Shown here: positions 23,918 through 33,524 of the stretch, piece by piece
Layout: each line of letters starts with the position of its first letter
Numbering within the stretch: the first letter of the stretch is position 1
NCBI GenBank assembly: GCA_964538515.1
Contig: CAZIEW010000014.1
Span: 1-64,000 of the forward strand
From: CALBZH01 sp964538515
GTDB taxonomy: Bacteria > Desulfobacterota > Syntrophobacteria > Syntrophobacterales > Syntrophobacteraceae
Direction of reading: 5' to 3'
Length of the DNA: 64,000 bases
Position numbers and translations under genes: made by a program
Notes under the pieces: model-generated
The model's database searches: none
Seen by the model: the letters and a program-made list of their open reading frames with translations, nothing else
Told to the model about the DNA's origin: nothing

Positions 23918-25084
23918 ATGGGGTCGAACAATAAGATAAAGGCCATCGTTTGGATGATTCTTCCGCTGGTGGGGGTGCTCATCGCAGCTCCTGCCGTGCT
24001 TGCCAAAGAGCCGTACAAGATCGGCGGTCTTTTCGCCGTCACCGGCCCCACCTCCTTTCTGGGTGATCCCGAGAAGAAGAGCCTGCAGATGGCCATCGAC
24101 GAAATCAACGCTCAGGGGGGCATCGACGGCCACATGCTGGAGGCGGTGATTCGGGATACGGAGGGAATTCCCGACAAAACGGTCCTGGGTGCGAACGAGC
24201 TCATCAGCAATGAAAAAGTGCTGGCGATCATCGGCCCCAGCCTGACCCAGACGACCCTTTCCATCGTGCCTCTGGCCGAAAAGGAGAAGGTACCGCTGAT
24301 CAGCTGCGCGGCGGGGATCGAGATCACCGAGCCCGTGAAGCCTTGGGTGTTCAAGACGGCTCAAAGCGATGTGCTCGCGGTTTCGACGATTTACGAGTAC
24401 ATGAAGAAGCACAATATCAAGAAGGTCGGGATTCTCACCGTTGAGAACAGCTTTGGTGAGAGCGGCAAAAAGCAGCTCTCGACGCAAGCGGCCAAGTTTG
24501 GGATCGAAGTGGTCCAGGCGGAGTCCTTCGGTGGCAAAGATACCGACATGACCGCTCAGCTCACAAAGATCCGAAGCGCTCAGCCCGATGCCGTCGTCTG
24601 CTGGGGTACTAATCCCGGGCCGGCGGTCGTGGCTCGCAACATTCAGCAGATGAGCATCAAAGTGCCCCTCTACCAGAGCCACGGCGTGGCTTCCCCCAAG
24701 TTCATCGAGCTGGCCGGGGACGCGTCCGAGGGAATCTTGCTTCCGTCCGGGAAGATCCTGGTGTCGGAGCAGCTGCCGGACAGCGATCCGCAGAAGGCCG
24801 TCTTGAAAAAGTACATCGAAGACTATGAGAAACAGTTCAAGGTTCCCGTGTCCGGGTTCGGCGGGTATGCCTATGACGCCATGCAGTTGCTCGCCAAGGC
24901 GATGAAGGGCACCGAGGGGGATCGTGAGAAAATCCGTGCCGCGCTGGAGAAGATTCAAGGCCACGTTGGAATCAGTGGGACGTTCAACTTTTCGGCGACC
25001 GAGCACAATGGACTGGGGGCAGATGCCTTCGTGATGCTCCAGATCAAGGACGGCAAGTGGAAGCTCCTGGGCCAGGATAAGTAA
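23918..25084 (+). CDS. livK: Branched-chain amino-acid-type ABC transporter, substrate-binding protein
   Basis: 388 residues from ATG 23918, chosen for AAGGAGGATGTC just upstream. Signal peptide at about 1-29 (cleaved after VLA). The periplasmic type I binding fold follows: YKIGGLFAVTGPTSFLG, AIDEINAQGGIDGH, the VLAIIGPSLTQTTL segment and a C-terminal FNFSATEHNGLGADAFVML. LivK-family proteins bind branched-chain amino acids, but some bind aromatic acids or amides; in an operon with paaK, an aromatic ligand is plausible. It precedes its permease genes by 12 bp. Confidence 0.88.
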   Translation: MGSNNKIKAIVWMILPLVGVLIAAPAVLAKEPYKIGGLFAVTGPTSFLGDPEKKSLQMAIDEINAQGGIDGHMLEAVIRDTEGIPDKTVLGANELISNEKVLAIIGPSLTQTTLSIVPLAEKEKVPLISCAAGIEITEPVKPWVFKTAQSDVLAVSTIYEYMKKHNIKKVGILTVENSFGESGKKQLSTQAAKFGIEVVQAESFGGKDTDMTAQLTKIRSAQPDAVVCWGTNPGPAVVARNIQQMSIKVPLYQSHGVASPKFIELAGDASEGILLPSGKILVSEQLPDSDPQKAVLKKYIEDYEKQFKVPVSGFGGYAYDAMQLLAKAMKGTEGDREKIRAALEKIQGHVGISGTFNFSATEHNGLGADAFVMLQIKDGKWKLLGQDK

Positions 25085-25096
25085 GCCGCTAACGCC

Positions 25097-25972
25097 ATGC
25101 AGGAGCTTCTTCAATACGTCTTTTCGGGAATCACGAGCGGTGCGGTCTATGCCGTCATCGCTCTTGGGTTCACCATGCTTTTCAACTCAACGGGGCTGAT
25201 CAATTTCGCCCAGGGTGAGTTCGTCATGCTGGGGGCGCTCAGTCTGATCACGCTCTGGCGCGACTTCAAACTGCCGTTGCCTTTGGCGTTCTGCCTTGCC
25301 GTGGTGGGGGTGGCCATGGTGGGGATTTTGCTGGAGCGGCTGGCCATTCGCAGTGTGCGGAAGCCCCATCCCATCGTGCTCGTTATCATCACCGTGGGAG
25401 CCTCCATTCTTTTGCGCGGGGTTGCCATGCTGCACTGGGGAAAGGATGCGTACAGTGTACGCTCCTTTTCCCGTCATCCGCCCATTGAGATCGCCGGAGC
25501 CACCCTCTTGCCCCAGAGCCTGTGGATTCTCGCAATCGTCCTGCTGATCGTGGCTGGACTCCAGTTCTTCTATCGTCGGACGCTGACCGGCAAGGCGATG
25601 CAGGCCTGCTCCATCAACCGAAAGGCGGCGTCGCTCCTGGGCATTGGCAGCGAGAGCATGGTTTTGCTTGCGTTCGGCGTGAGCGCCGCCATGGGAGCGG
25701 TTGGGGGGGTGCTGATTGCCCCCATTACGATGAGCGGCTACGACATGGGGACTCTCCTGGGGCTCAAAGGATTCTGCGCGGCCATGTTGGGGGGGCTGGG
25801 CAGTTCCTGGGGAGCCGTGGTCGGCGGGTTGCTGCTCGGCATTCTGGAGTCGCTGGGAGTGGGTTTCTTCTCATCGAGCTTGAAAGACGCCATTGCATTT
25901 CTGCTGTTGCTTCTGATTCTTTATGTCAGGCCGAGCGGTCTTCTCGGTGTGAAGACCGTGCATCGATTCTGA
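25097..25972 (+). CDS. livH: ABC transporter permease LivH
   Basis: 291 residues, typical LivH length, with about eight membrane helices. Signatures are SGAVYAVIALGFTMLFNSTG at the N-terminus, INFAQGEFVMLGA, and the cytoplasmic coupling loop SINRKAASLLGI. It forms the inner-membrane channel with LivM. The gene sits 12 bp after the binding-protein gene and is followed by livM on the same transcript. Confidence 0.92.
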   Translation: MQELLQYVFSGITSGAVYAVIALGFTMLFNSTGLINFAQGEFVMLGALSLITLWRDFKLPLPLAFCLAVVGVAMVGILLERLAIRSVRKPHPIVLVIITVGASILLRGVAMLHWGKDAYSVRSFSRHPPIEIAGATLLPQSLWILAIVLLIVAGLQFFYRRTLTGKAMQACSINRKAASLLGIGSESMVLLAFGVSAAMGAVGGVLIAPITMSGYDMGTLLGLKGFCAAMLGGLGSSWGAVVGGLLLGILESLGVGFFSSSLKDAIAFLLLLLILYVRPSGLLGVKTVHRF

Positions 25973-26051
25973 TAGGTTGAATCGGCCTCCCCAGCATTCT
26001 CCCCGGGCCATGCGGGTAGGGCGGCGCGGACATGTGAGGGCACCTGGATCA

Positions 26052-27002
26052 ATGATGAAATTCCTTTTGTTTGCCGGAGCCATTCTGCTTGGCGGGGTGC
26101 TCGTGAAGAACCCTTACCACCTGCAGCTCCTCACATTCATTGGCATCTACACCCTGCTGGCTCTCGGGCTGAACATGCTCATGGGGTACGCAGGCCAAAT
26201 CTCCCTCGGGCACGCGGCCTTTTTCGGCCTGGGCGCCTACACGACAGCCGTCCTGACCGTCCACTACGGGTGGTCTCCCTGGATGTCCCTCCCCGTCGCG
26301 CTCCTGCTCACCGCCTGCGTGAGCTTCCTGGTGGCCCTGCCGATGCTCAAGCTCCACGGGTTCTACCTGGGAATGGGGACCCTCGGTTTTGGGATGATCG
26401 GCTTCATTTTCTTCCGGGGATGGGCTCGCGTTACCGGTGGGGATTCCGGCTTGGTGGGGATTCCTCCGCTGAGCGTCGGCTCGATGGAGCTGACTTCGAA
26501 GACCGCCTACTACTTCCTGGTCTGGTCTTGTGTGACCGTGGGCTTTATCGTCTGCGAGCGGATCGTTGATTCAAGGATGGGGCGCGCGCTTCGGGCGATC
26601 CACGACAGCGAGCAGGCCGCCGGGGCGATGGGGGTCGACACGGCGCGCATCAAGGTCAACGTGTTTGTGCTGAGCGCCGTCTTCTCGGCGCTGGCCGGCT
26701 TCCTGTACGCTCACATGGTGACCTTCATCAGCCCGAGCTCTTTCGACTTTCTGGTGTCCGTGCGCATGGTGACCATGGTGGTGATCGGAGGCATGGCCAG
26801 CATCTGGGGATCGCTTCTCGGCGCGTCCCTCCTGACGCTTCTTCCAGAGTGGCTTCACGTATTCGTCGACTATGAAATGATGGTTTATGGACTCGTGCTG
26901 ATGGTGGTGATGATTTTTCTTCCCCAGGGCCTCACGCGAGGGTTGATGGACGCCTATGAGCGATCTCGCTCACGATACCGGAATCGCCATGCCAATCCTT
27001 GA
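26052..27002 (+). CDS. livM: ABC transporter permease LivM
   Basis: 316 residues from ATG 26052. An upstream TTG at 25977 would add 25 residues of basic, non-membrane sequence and is less likely. About nine membrane helices are present, with the family motifs LGLNMLMGYAGQISLGHAAF and ALRAIHDSEQAAGAMGVD (coupling helix). It pairs with LivH. Its 3' end overlaps livG by 47 bp, indicating coupled translation. Confidence 0.9.
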   Translation: MMKFLLFAGAILLGGVLVKNPYHLQLLTFIGIYTLLALGLNMLMGYAGQISLGHAAFFGLGAYTTAVLTVHYGWSPWMSLPVALLLTACVSFLVALPMLKLHGFYLGMGTLGFGMIGFIFFRGWARVTGGDSGLVGIPPLSVGSMELTSKTAYYFLVWSCVTVGFIVCERIVDSRMGRALRAIHDSEQAAGAMGVDTARIKVNVFVLSAVFSALAGFLYAHMVTFISPSSFDFLVSVRMVTMVVIGGMASIWGSLLGASLLTLLPEWLHVFVDYEMMVYGLVLMVVMIFLPQGLTRGLMDAYERSRSRYRNRHANP

Positions 27003-27750
27003 GGTGCGCGGGGTTTCCAAGTCCTTCGGCGGGCTGCAGGCTCTCTATGACATCTCCTTTGAGGTCATGCCCGCGACCATCCATGCGGTGATTGGACCGA
27101 ACGGGGCGGGAAAGACAACGCTGTTCAACACCGTTACGGGAGTCTATGTCCCGGATGCGGGCGAGATCGTCTACGGTGGAGAGGGCATCCAGGGGAAGAA
27201 GCCCCACGCCATAGCGGCAAAGGGCATCATGCGCACCTTCCAGAACGTGGAGCTGTTCGGGAGCATGACGGTGCTCGAAAACGTGCTGGTGGGGTGTCAC
27301 TCGCGGATGCACTGCGGGTTTTGGGGCGCGATCGGGAGGCTGCCATGGGTGAGGCGCGAGGAGCGGGAGGCTCGAGATCGAGCCATGGAGCTGCTTCAGT
27401 TCGTTGGTTTGGAGCAGGTTGCCGGGCAGCCCAGCACAGAGCTCCCGTTTGGCTGGCAACGCTTCCTGGAAATCGCACGAGCGATGGGGGCGGAGCCGCG
27501 CCTGATGCTTCTCGATGAGCCGGCATCAGGGCTTAATCCCGTGGAGACGCAGCGATTGGGTGATCTCTTGCTGAAGATCCGGGATCGGGGGATTACGCTG
27601 CTGCTGGTTGAGCACGACATGAGTCTCACCATGGGGGTTTCGGATCGGATCCTTGTGCTGCACCAGGGGAGGCGGCTTGCGGAGGGGACTCCTCGGGAAG
27701 TGCAGTCCGACGAGGGGGTCATCGCTGCGTACCTGGGAAAAGAGCGTTAA
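26956..27750 (+). CDS. livG: ABC transporter ATPase LivG
   Basis: 264 residues. Walker A is GPNGAGKTT, Walker B is RLMLLDEPASGL, and the signature region reads LPFGWQRFLEIARAMG, a LivG-type variant with W in place of the usual Q. The H-loop is LLVEHDM. It energises uptake together with LivF. ATG 26989 is an alternative start that would reduce the overlap with livM to 14 bp. livF follows after 19 bp. Confidence 0.92.
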   Translation: MSDLAHDTGIAMPILEVRGVSKSFGGLQALYDISFEVMPATIHAVIGPNGAGKTTLFNTVTGVYVPDAGEIVYGGEGIQGKKPHAIAAKGIMRTFQNVELFGSMTVLENVLVGCHSRMHCGFWGAIGRLPWVRREEREARDRAMELLQFVGLEQVAGQPSTELPFGWQRFLEIARAMGAEPRLMLLDEPASGLNPVETQRLGDLLLKIRDRGITLLLVEHDMSLTMGVSDRILVLHQGRRLAEGTPREVQSDEGVIAAYLGKER

Positions 27751-27769
27751 GGAGGTCCTGGAGGCCGGG

Positions 27770-28513
27770 ATGCTGCGTTTGCGCAATTTAAAGTGCTACT
27801 ACGGCCGCATTCGGGCCATCAATGGAGTGACCCTGTCCGTGCGGAAGGGGGAGCTGGTGGCGTTGATCGGGGCCAACGGGGCGGGAAAGAGCACCTTGCT
27901 CCAAGCGGTTTGCGGCCTGGTCGCTCAATGGGACGGGGAGATTCGGTTCGAGAAGGAATTGTTGAAGCACCACAAGCCTCAGCACATTGTTCAGAAGGGC
28001 ATCAGCATGGTGCCGGAGGGGCGGCTGCTCTTTGCTCCGATGAGCGTGCTGGAGAACCTGAAGCTGGGGGCGTACCTCAGATACCGCAAACGGGAGCACG
28101 CAGCGATTGCGCAGGATCTCGATCACGTGCTGACCCTCTTTCCGGTGCTCCGCGAGCGCACGAAGCAGGCGGCGGGAACGTTGTCGGGCGGCGAGCAGCA
28201 GATGCTCGCCATCGGGAGGGCTCTGATGGCTCGTCCGCGTCTTCTGCTTCTTGATGAGCCATCCATGGGCCTTGCCCCGTTTCTTGTGCAGCTTATTCTT
28301 GATGTGCTTGTACAGCTCAAGACACAGGGAATGACAATTCTCCTGGTCGAGCAGAATGCACGGGCCGCCTTGCAGATTGCTGATCGGGGGTACGTCCTCG
28401 AGAATGGGCGGGTCGTGCTGGAAGGAGAAGCGGGGGATCTGTTGGCGGACCAGGATGTGAAGCGTGCCTATCTGGGAAAAGACTACAAGGAATTTGACGA
28501 GGGGAGGGGCTAA
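27770..28513 (+). CDS. livF: ABC transporter ATPase LivF
   Basis: 247 residues from ATG 27770 (GGAGGCCGGG upstream); the longer frame reading back into livG lacks support. Walker A GANGAGKST, Q-loop region ISMVPEGRLLF, signature LSGGEQQMLAIGRAL, Walker B RLLLLDEPSMGL, and H-loop region LLVEQNARAAL, where Asn replaces the switch His as is usual for LivF. It completes the KHMGF set. The degenerate PaaK gene begins 3 bp later. Confidence 0.93.
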   Translation: MLRLRNLKCYYGRIRAINGVTLSVRKGELVALIGANGAGKSTLLQAVCGLVAQWDGEIRFEKELLKHHKPQHIVQKGISMVPEGRLLFAPMSVLENLKLGAYLRYRKREHAAIAQDLDHVLTLFPVLRERTKQAAGTLSGGEQQMLAIGRALMARPRLLLLDEPSMGLAPFLVQLILDVLVQLKTQGMTILLVEQNARAALQIADRGYVLENGRVVLEGEAGDLLADQDVKRAYLGKDYKEFDEGRG

Positions 28514-28516
28514 TCC

Positions 28517-29833
28517 ATGGCGCTTCGGGACCCGAGAGAGGAATGCCTTGATTTGGAGGAGAGGGGGCAGCAGCAGCTGGAGCGGCTCCAGAGTGTCCTC
28601 AACCGGGCGTTCAAGAGCATCCCTTTCTACCGCAACAGGTTCCGGGAGTTCGACCTCGATCCGTCTCAGGTTGAGCGCCTGGAAGATCTCGCGACAGTCC
28701 CATTCACCGAGCGGGCTCATTTCAGCGAGAATTATCCCTATGGCCTGTTCGCCGTCCCGTTGCGGGATGTCGTGCGGATCCATACGGCGCCTGGCCTGTT
28801 CATGCAGCCCACCGTGAGCGGTTATACCAAGCACGACTTGGCGGTCTGGAGGGAGCTGGTTGCACGCGCACTGGTTGCTGCGGGCGTTTCGAGCGCGGAT
28901 ATTCTGCAGATCGACCTGGATGCGGGTTTGGCAAATTGGGGCAGGGATTACAAGGACGGGGCCGAAATCGTTGAAGCCAGCGTTATCCCCTTGACCGTGC
29001 TTCACCCGGAAAAGCAGCTCATGATCCTTCGGGATTACCGCACGTCCACGCTGGTCACGACGGCGTCAGCGGCCAGCCAGTTGGCTCGGGGGATGTATCG
29101 CGCGAGCATGAATGCCAACGCGCTGGCCTTGAAGACATTGATACTGGTGGGGGAACCACCGGATGATGCGGCGCGGTGTCGCCTCGAAGATGAGCTCCAT
29201 GTGAAGACATGGGTGCATTACGGGCTTAGTGATGTTCCCGGGCCTGCACTTGCGTTCGAATGTGACGCTCGGGATGGACTCCACGTGAGCGAAGATCATT
29301 TTCTTGCCGAGGTGATCGACACGGCCTCGGGAAAGCCGGTCCCGGAGGGGGAAGCGGGGGAGCTCGTTCTGACGACACTCACCACGCGTGCGTTTCCGCT
29401 CGTTCGGTTCAAGACCGGGGATCGGGTTCGGTTTGTCCCCGGGAGCTGTCCTTGTGGGAGAACCCTGCGGCGCATCCAGTGGCTGCATGAGCGTGCGGAC
29501 GATCTGATGGTCATTCGGGGTGTCAAGGTCAACCGTCGGCATGCCTCGATGGTCATGGAGCGCGTCTTGGGCTTCGTCCCCGCGAAGCTGAGATTTGTGA
29601 TCCGAAAATCCGCCGTGCGGGATTACCTCGAGATATGGCTTGAGATGGAAGACCGGCTGTTTTCGGATGAGATCAAGCGAATGGAGAAGGTGGTCCTGCG
29701 GTTGGGGATCGAGCTCGAGCAGGAGCTGGGTGTCTCGGTGCGCATCCGGTTCAAGGAAAAAGGCTCATTCGAGCCGTCCCCATTGGAGTCGGTTTCTGAG
29801 TGTATGGACAAAAACGATGGTATAATCGAGTAG
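28517..29833 (+). CDS. PaaK-like protein lacking ATP-binding motifs (likely pseudoenzyme)
   Basis: 438 residues, collinear with the paaK product along its whole length (FKSIPFYRNRFREF, YPYGLFAVPLRDVVRIH, YGLSDVPGPALAFEC, GLHVSEDHFLAEVID, CPCGRTLRRI). The phosphate-binding loop HASSGTTGKSTV of PaaK is replaced by HTAPGLFMQPTV (89-100). The C-terminal SEGKAKRV with its catalytic lysine is replaced by SFEPSPLE. Both changes remove residues needed for adenylation, so ligase activity is unlikely. The frame is intact and the gene is tightly coupled to livF, so it is probably a functional non-catalytic homologue, for instance a ligand sensor or a partner subunit. This last step is inference. Confidence 0.85.
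   Translation: MALRDPREECLDLEERGQQQLERLQSVLNRAFKSIPFYRNRFREFDLDPSQVERLEDLATVPFTERAHFSENYPYGLFAVPLRDVVRIHTAPGLFMQPTVSGYTKHDLAVWRELVARALVAAGVSSADILQIDLDAGLANWGRDYKDGAEIVEASVIPLTVLHPEKQLMILRDYRTSTLVTTASAASQLARGMYRASMNANALALKTLILVGEPPDDAARCRLEDELHVKTWVHYGLSDVPGPALAFECDARDGLHVSEDHFLAEVIDTASGKPVPEGEAGELVLTTLTTRAFPLVRFKTGDRVRFVPGSCPCGRTLRRIQWLHERADDLMVIRGVKVNRRHASMVMERVLGFVPAKLRFVIRKSAVRDYLEIWLEMEDRLFSDEIKRMEKVVLRLGIELEQELGVSVRIRFKEKGSFEPSPLESVSECMDKNDGIIE
29818..29826 (+). promoter_or_regulatory. Extended -10 promoter
   Basis: TGGTATAAT, a perfect extended -10 element at the very end of the PaaK-like gene. No good -35 is present. It could drive the HDOD gene through a leader of about 400 nt. Confidence 0.4.
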
Positions 29834-30232
29834 ATAAGCCTATCTAATCCACAGGGGGACGCTTGGGTTACGGCTAACGTGTTATTATTTTTAGGAAGGT
29901 TGTGAGCTGCACACGCATTTTTTATCGACGTAAGTTTTGCTCTATGCTAGATTCCCACTCGCTAAATTCGCCTCACGTTGAAATCATTCCGGTTGTCACG
30001 ATCTGGTTCTGACAGTGGTCTGCGGGGGCCCGGCTTATTCCGGGGGGCGCGCTGTCGGGGTGCGCGGACAACGATGCTCTGTGGTGGGGTGTCGCCGTCT
30101 GGGCAGCACGCCAAAATGTCACACAGTCGCATTGATGGTGACACAAAACTGGTTTGAGGTTCTGTCTGGTTTAACCGACTTATTTTGCTGAATGAGCCCT
30201 TTATAACTCCATTATTCTGAGCGTGTCTGCCA
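29834..30232. other. Spacer or leader before the HDOD gene
   Basis: About 400 bp, AT-richer at its ends. A short hairpin TAGATA/TATCTA begins it. No ORF or recognised RNA was found. It may be the untranslated leader from the extended -10 promoter at 29818. Confidence 0.35.
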
Positions 30233-31141
30233 ATGACAGACAGTTCGTGCGAAGGAATTCCTTTGGTGCAAAAGGCGCAGATGGCAATAAGTCCGTTGGA
30301 TGAGCAGGCAGCTCTTACCAGGGTCGCACAGGTTCGAGATTTTCCGATGCTGACAGGAGCTGTACAAAGGCTGCTCGAGATCATTCATACCGAAATCGAA
30401 TCCGAGCGGGAGATTGAGACCATCATCTCATACGATCAGGTCCTCTCAGCTCGAATCTTGAGAGTCGCCAATTCGGCCTTTTACGGTGCCCGGGGAAGCA
30501 TCGGAACCATCTCCAGAGCGATGCTCCAAATCGGCCTCGAGGAAGTGCGGTCCATTTGCCTGTGCTATCTGCTGATGCAGCTCTGCTCCGATGAAGGTCG
30601 ACTTGAGGAGCCCGAGCGCGAGAGGCTGTGGAAGCATGCGTTCACCACGGCGAAGATCGCCTCCGAGATCTCCCGAAAACGCCCCTGGATCAGCGCGGAG
30701 AAGGCCTACGTCTGCGGGCTGCTCCACGACTTCGGACGGGTGGCGATGGCCTATACGTTCGGCGAGCACCACCGGGCGATTTCGGGGGTGGCGGACCTGA
30801 GGGGAGTACCAGCCTGGTACATTGAGGTTCAATACGGACTGACCCATACGACAATCGGGCGGTGGATCGCTGCCAGGTGGTCACTGCCCGAGGTGTTTCA
30901 GCGGGTTATGGAATTTCACCATCAACCGGAGAAAAGCCCATCCTATGGACCGGAAGTGAGGCTCATTGCGTTGGCTGATATCCTGGCCAATGCGGATCGC
31001 TTCCCGAGCCTCCTGGATGATCCCCAGACGCACGCTGTTTGTCGAGAGCTGTACATCGCTGAGGAGGAGTGGGATGATTATCAGGGTGCACTTGCGGAAA
31101 TCCGGCTACAGGTAGATCAGTTCTGGAATTTACTCAAGTGA
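30233..31141 (+). CDS. HDOD-domain signalling protein
   Basis: 302 residues. The HDOD domain covers about 30-235: LTGAVQRLLEII, YDQVLSARILRVANSAFYG, ISRAMLQIGLEEVRSICL. The later LLHDFGRVAM retains an H-D pair (165-166), but the full metal-binding set of HD phosphohydrolases is not evident. HDOD proteins act in bacterial signalling without known catalysis. It ends 9 bp before a hybrid histidine kinase gene, so the two probably work in one pathway. Confidence 0.88.
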   Translation: MTDSSCEGIPLVQKAQMAISPLDEQAALTRVAQVRDFPMLTGAVQRLLEIIHTEIESEREIETIISYDQVLSARILRVANSAFYGARGSIGTISRAMLQIGLEEVRSICLCYLLMQLCSDEGRLEEPERERLWKHAFTTAKIASEISRKRPWISAEKAYVCGLLHDFGRVAMAYTFGEHHRAISGVADLRGVPAWYIEVQYGLTHTTIGRWIAARWSLPEVFQRVMEFHHQPEKSPSYGPEVRLIALADILANADRFPSLLDDPQTHAVCRELYIAEEEWDDYQGALAEIRLQVDQFWNLLK

Positions 31142-31150
31142 GGGTGTTGA

Positions 31151-33304
31151 ATGGACCGTATCGTGAAAGAGATTGTTCAGGAAGGTCTTCGGGCAGCCCA
31201 AGACAAGCATGAGGAGACCGCGCAGTTTCTGAGCGTTATCCACCGAATGGCTGATCTGATCCCTCGATCCCCCGTGGTGGACACTCTCTGCACGAGCCTT
31301 GTCCGCATTATCATTGAAGAAACTGACTTTGAAAATTGCTCGATCGTTCTGTGGGACGAACAGGCAAGAAACCTGTGCTTGAAAGCGGCATTCGGTCTGG
31401 AAGATCTTTTTGAATCGCGATCCCCCAGATCGTACAATCGCTCTCTCCAGTTTCTGCCAGGCGAAGGGATAGCCGGCAGAGTCTATGCATCACAAGACGC
31501 CGTTTATTTGGAAAACGCGAGAGTCAGCGGCATCCCGCCGAAGGGGGGAGCAGTGGTTAGTCCCGGGGCTCTGGTGTGCCTGCCCCTCTTGGACTATGGG
31601 GTGCTGAGTGTAAGCTCCACCCAGCCTAAAGCGTTTCCTCCTCAGACGCGACGCAATTGGGATCTCGTGTCCCGACTTGTCGTTCACATGCTGGGTGGCG
31701 TGGGAACGAATGGGACCCAGAGTGTTGGCAGCCCGCTCAGCGATTGCGGAAAGGCGGCCATGAATGGGGGGAGCCGACGCCCTGAAGTCCCCTTGCGCTC
31801 GGTGATCAACCTCCGAGAACAGGCCATCGATCACACCCCTCAAGGGATTTGCCTTTTGAGTGGGAGCGGCGACGTCGAGCACATCAATCACAGCATGGTC
31901 GAGCTTCACGGGAGTGTGGTTTCTGATCTGAGGGGGCGCTCGCCCGCTGTGTTGTTCCAGAATCCTTTGGTTTTCGAAGAGATGTTTCAGAAGGCCGTGG
32001 ATTCCGGCAGGGCTGAGATCAACAACGTTGCCCTCATCAACGCCGCCGGGGAAACCTACGTTGCGGATGTCAACCTCGTGCGGCTCTCGGATGACAAAGG
32101 CGGTATGGCAGGGTATCTGCTTGTCATCGACGACATGACCAAGCGCAATGCTTTCGCCGACAAGATGATCAAAGCCGAGAAGCTGGCGGCGCTGGGGATC
32201 ATGGCCGGAGGCGTCGCTCATGACTTCAATAACCTGCTCATGGCCATCTTGGGCAATATACAGCTGCTGCTTCCCCGAATTGCGGACGAGGAAGTTCAGC
32301 GAAGGCTCCAAAACATTGAAAAGGCCGTCCATGATGGGGCCAACACGGTCAGGCGGCTTCAGAAGCTTACCGAAGTTCAACGCGATCAACAGCCATTTCC
32401 GGTCTTGACCGAAGCGGCGGAGGCCATCACCGACGTCGTGGAGCTCACGCGACCGCGTTGGAAGAATGTCATGGAGAAACAGGGGCATGCCATTCAGTTC
32501 CGAATGGAGCTGGAGCCCAAATGCTACCCGGCTATCAATCCCTCCGACCTGAGGGAAGTCCTGACGAATCTCATCCTGAATGCCATCGAAGCCATGCCGG
32601 AAGGCGGCGAAGTGTCGCTCAGGTGTTTTTCCCGTGATGACAGCGTATTCATCGAAGTCGCGGATACGGGGATCGGCATGAGTAAGGAAGTGGCCGCAAA
32701 GGTTTTTGACCCGTTCTACACAACCAAGGGTGTCGGCAACTCCGGTTTGGGGCTGAGCGTGAGCTGGAGCCTCGTGACGCGCAGCGGCGGCGAGATCGAG
32801 GCCAGGAGCAAGCCTGGTAAGGGTTGTGCTTTCGTGCTGCGGTTCCCGCGGGTCGTACCCGTCCGGTCGCGGGATAATGGCACGGATGAGCTGTCGGCCT
32901 CAAGCTCCTTGAGGATGCTCATTGTCGATGACGATGAAGAGATTTTGGGTATTCTGCGCGATATGCTCCGTCTGAAGGGACACGCGGTCACAGCGGTCAC
33001 GGACGGCGAGAAGGCCATCAAGCTTGTTGCGCGGGAGGATTATGACTTGGTCTTGACCGATCTCGGCATGCCGTCCGTGAGTGGCTGGGAGATTGCCAGA
33101 CACGCCAAATCCAAGAACCCCAAACTGCCGGTCATCCTGGTGACGGGATGGGGTGCCCAGTACGAAGAAGAGGATCTCTCGCGACGCGGGGTGGATTTGG
33201 TGCTCTCAAAGCCCTTGAGCTGGGAGAGGCTGATGGCGAGCATCAATAAGCTTCTCGGGCCAGAAAAGGCCCACACCGATGCGGAGCATGCCATGAGCTC
33301 CTGA
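31151..33304 (+). CDS. Soluble hybrid histidine kinase (GAF-PAS-HisKA-HATPase-REC)
   Basis: 717 residues with no membrane segment. The GAF domain is at about 30-185 and PAS at about 225-335. The HisKA segment has GGVAHDFNNLLMAILGNI with phospho-acceptor His357. The ATPase domain (about 470-575) has NLILNAIEAMPEGG, DTGIGM and GLGLSVSWS. A C-terminal receiver (about 595-710) has acceptor Asp637 in VLTDLGMPS and the DDDEE acidic pocket. It signals from the cytoplasm. With the HDOD gene 9 bp upstream it forms a two-gene unit; no separate output protein is present. Confidence 0.92.
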   Translation: MDRIVKEIVQEGLRAAQDKHEETAQFLSVIHRMADLIPRSPVVDTLCTSLVRIIIEETDFENCSIVLWDEQARNLCLKAAFGLEDLFESRSPRSYNRSLQFLPGEGIAGRVYASQDAVYLENARVSGIPPKGGAVVSPGALVCLPLLDYGVLSVSSTQPKAFPPQTRRNWDLVSRLVVHMLGGVGTNGTQSVGSPLSDCGKAAMNGGSRRPEVPLRSVINLREQAIDHTPQGICLLSGSGDVEHINHSMVELHGSVVSDLRGRSPAVLFQNPLVFEEMFQKAVDSGRAEINNVALINAAGETYVADVNLVRLSDDKGGMAGYLLVIDDMTKRNAFADKMIKAEKLAALGIMAGGVAHDFNNLLMAILGNIQLLLPRIADEEVQRRLQNIEKAVHDGANTVRRLQKLTEVQRDQQPFPVLTEAAEAITDVVELTRPRWKNVMEKQGHAIQFRMELEPKCYPAINPSDLREVLTNLILNAIEAMPEGGEVSLRCFSRDDSVFIEVADTGIGMSKEVAAKVFDPFYTTKGVGNSGLGLSVSWSLVTRSGGEIEARSKPGKGCAFVLRFPRVVPVRSRDNGTDELSASSSLRMLIVDDDEEILGILRDMLRLKGHAVTAVTDGEKAIKLVAREDYDLVLTDLGMPSVSGWEIARHAKSKNPKLPVILVTGWGAQYEEEDLSRRGVDLVLSKPLSWERLMASINKLLGPEKAHTDAEHAMSS

Positions 33305-33437
33305 GGTAGGTTGTCTCTCGCTTCATCCCCCAGTCTCTATCTTCCCCCTTATCCTGTCGATTGGTGCGACAGGCCACTTCTTGCCAACCAATCGGAGGCC
33401 GATTTACGGTGCCCTCCCACGCAGTCAATTCTCCATT

Positions 33438-33465
33438 TTGAATCCTTTCGAAGTGTGCTAATAAT
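33438..33465 (+). promoter_or_regulatory. Candidate promoter of folC
   Basis: -35 TTGAAT (33438-33443), 16-bp spacer, -10 AATAAT (33460-33465), about 60 bp before the folC start. Confidence 0.4.
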
Positions 33466-33524
33466 GGTGGCTCCGTAACGAATTGGGCATTCCACGGAGT
33501 CAATGGAGTCGGAAGGAACAAGAA

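Noticed and set aside
27788..29005. 405-codon minus-strand frame
   Set aside because: Antisense to livF and the PaaK-like gene, which have clear motifs.
29840..30232. Sigma-54 promoter before the HDOD gene
   Set aside because: No GG/GC pair with the required 10-bp spacing in a TGGCAC/TTGC context was found.
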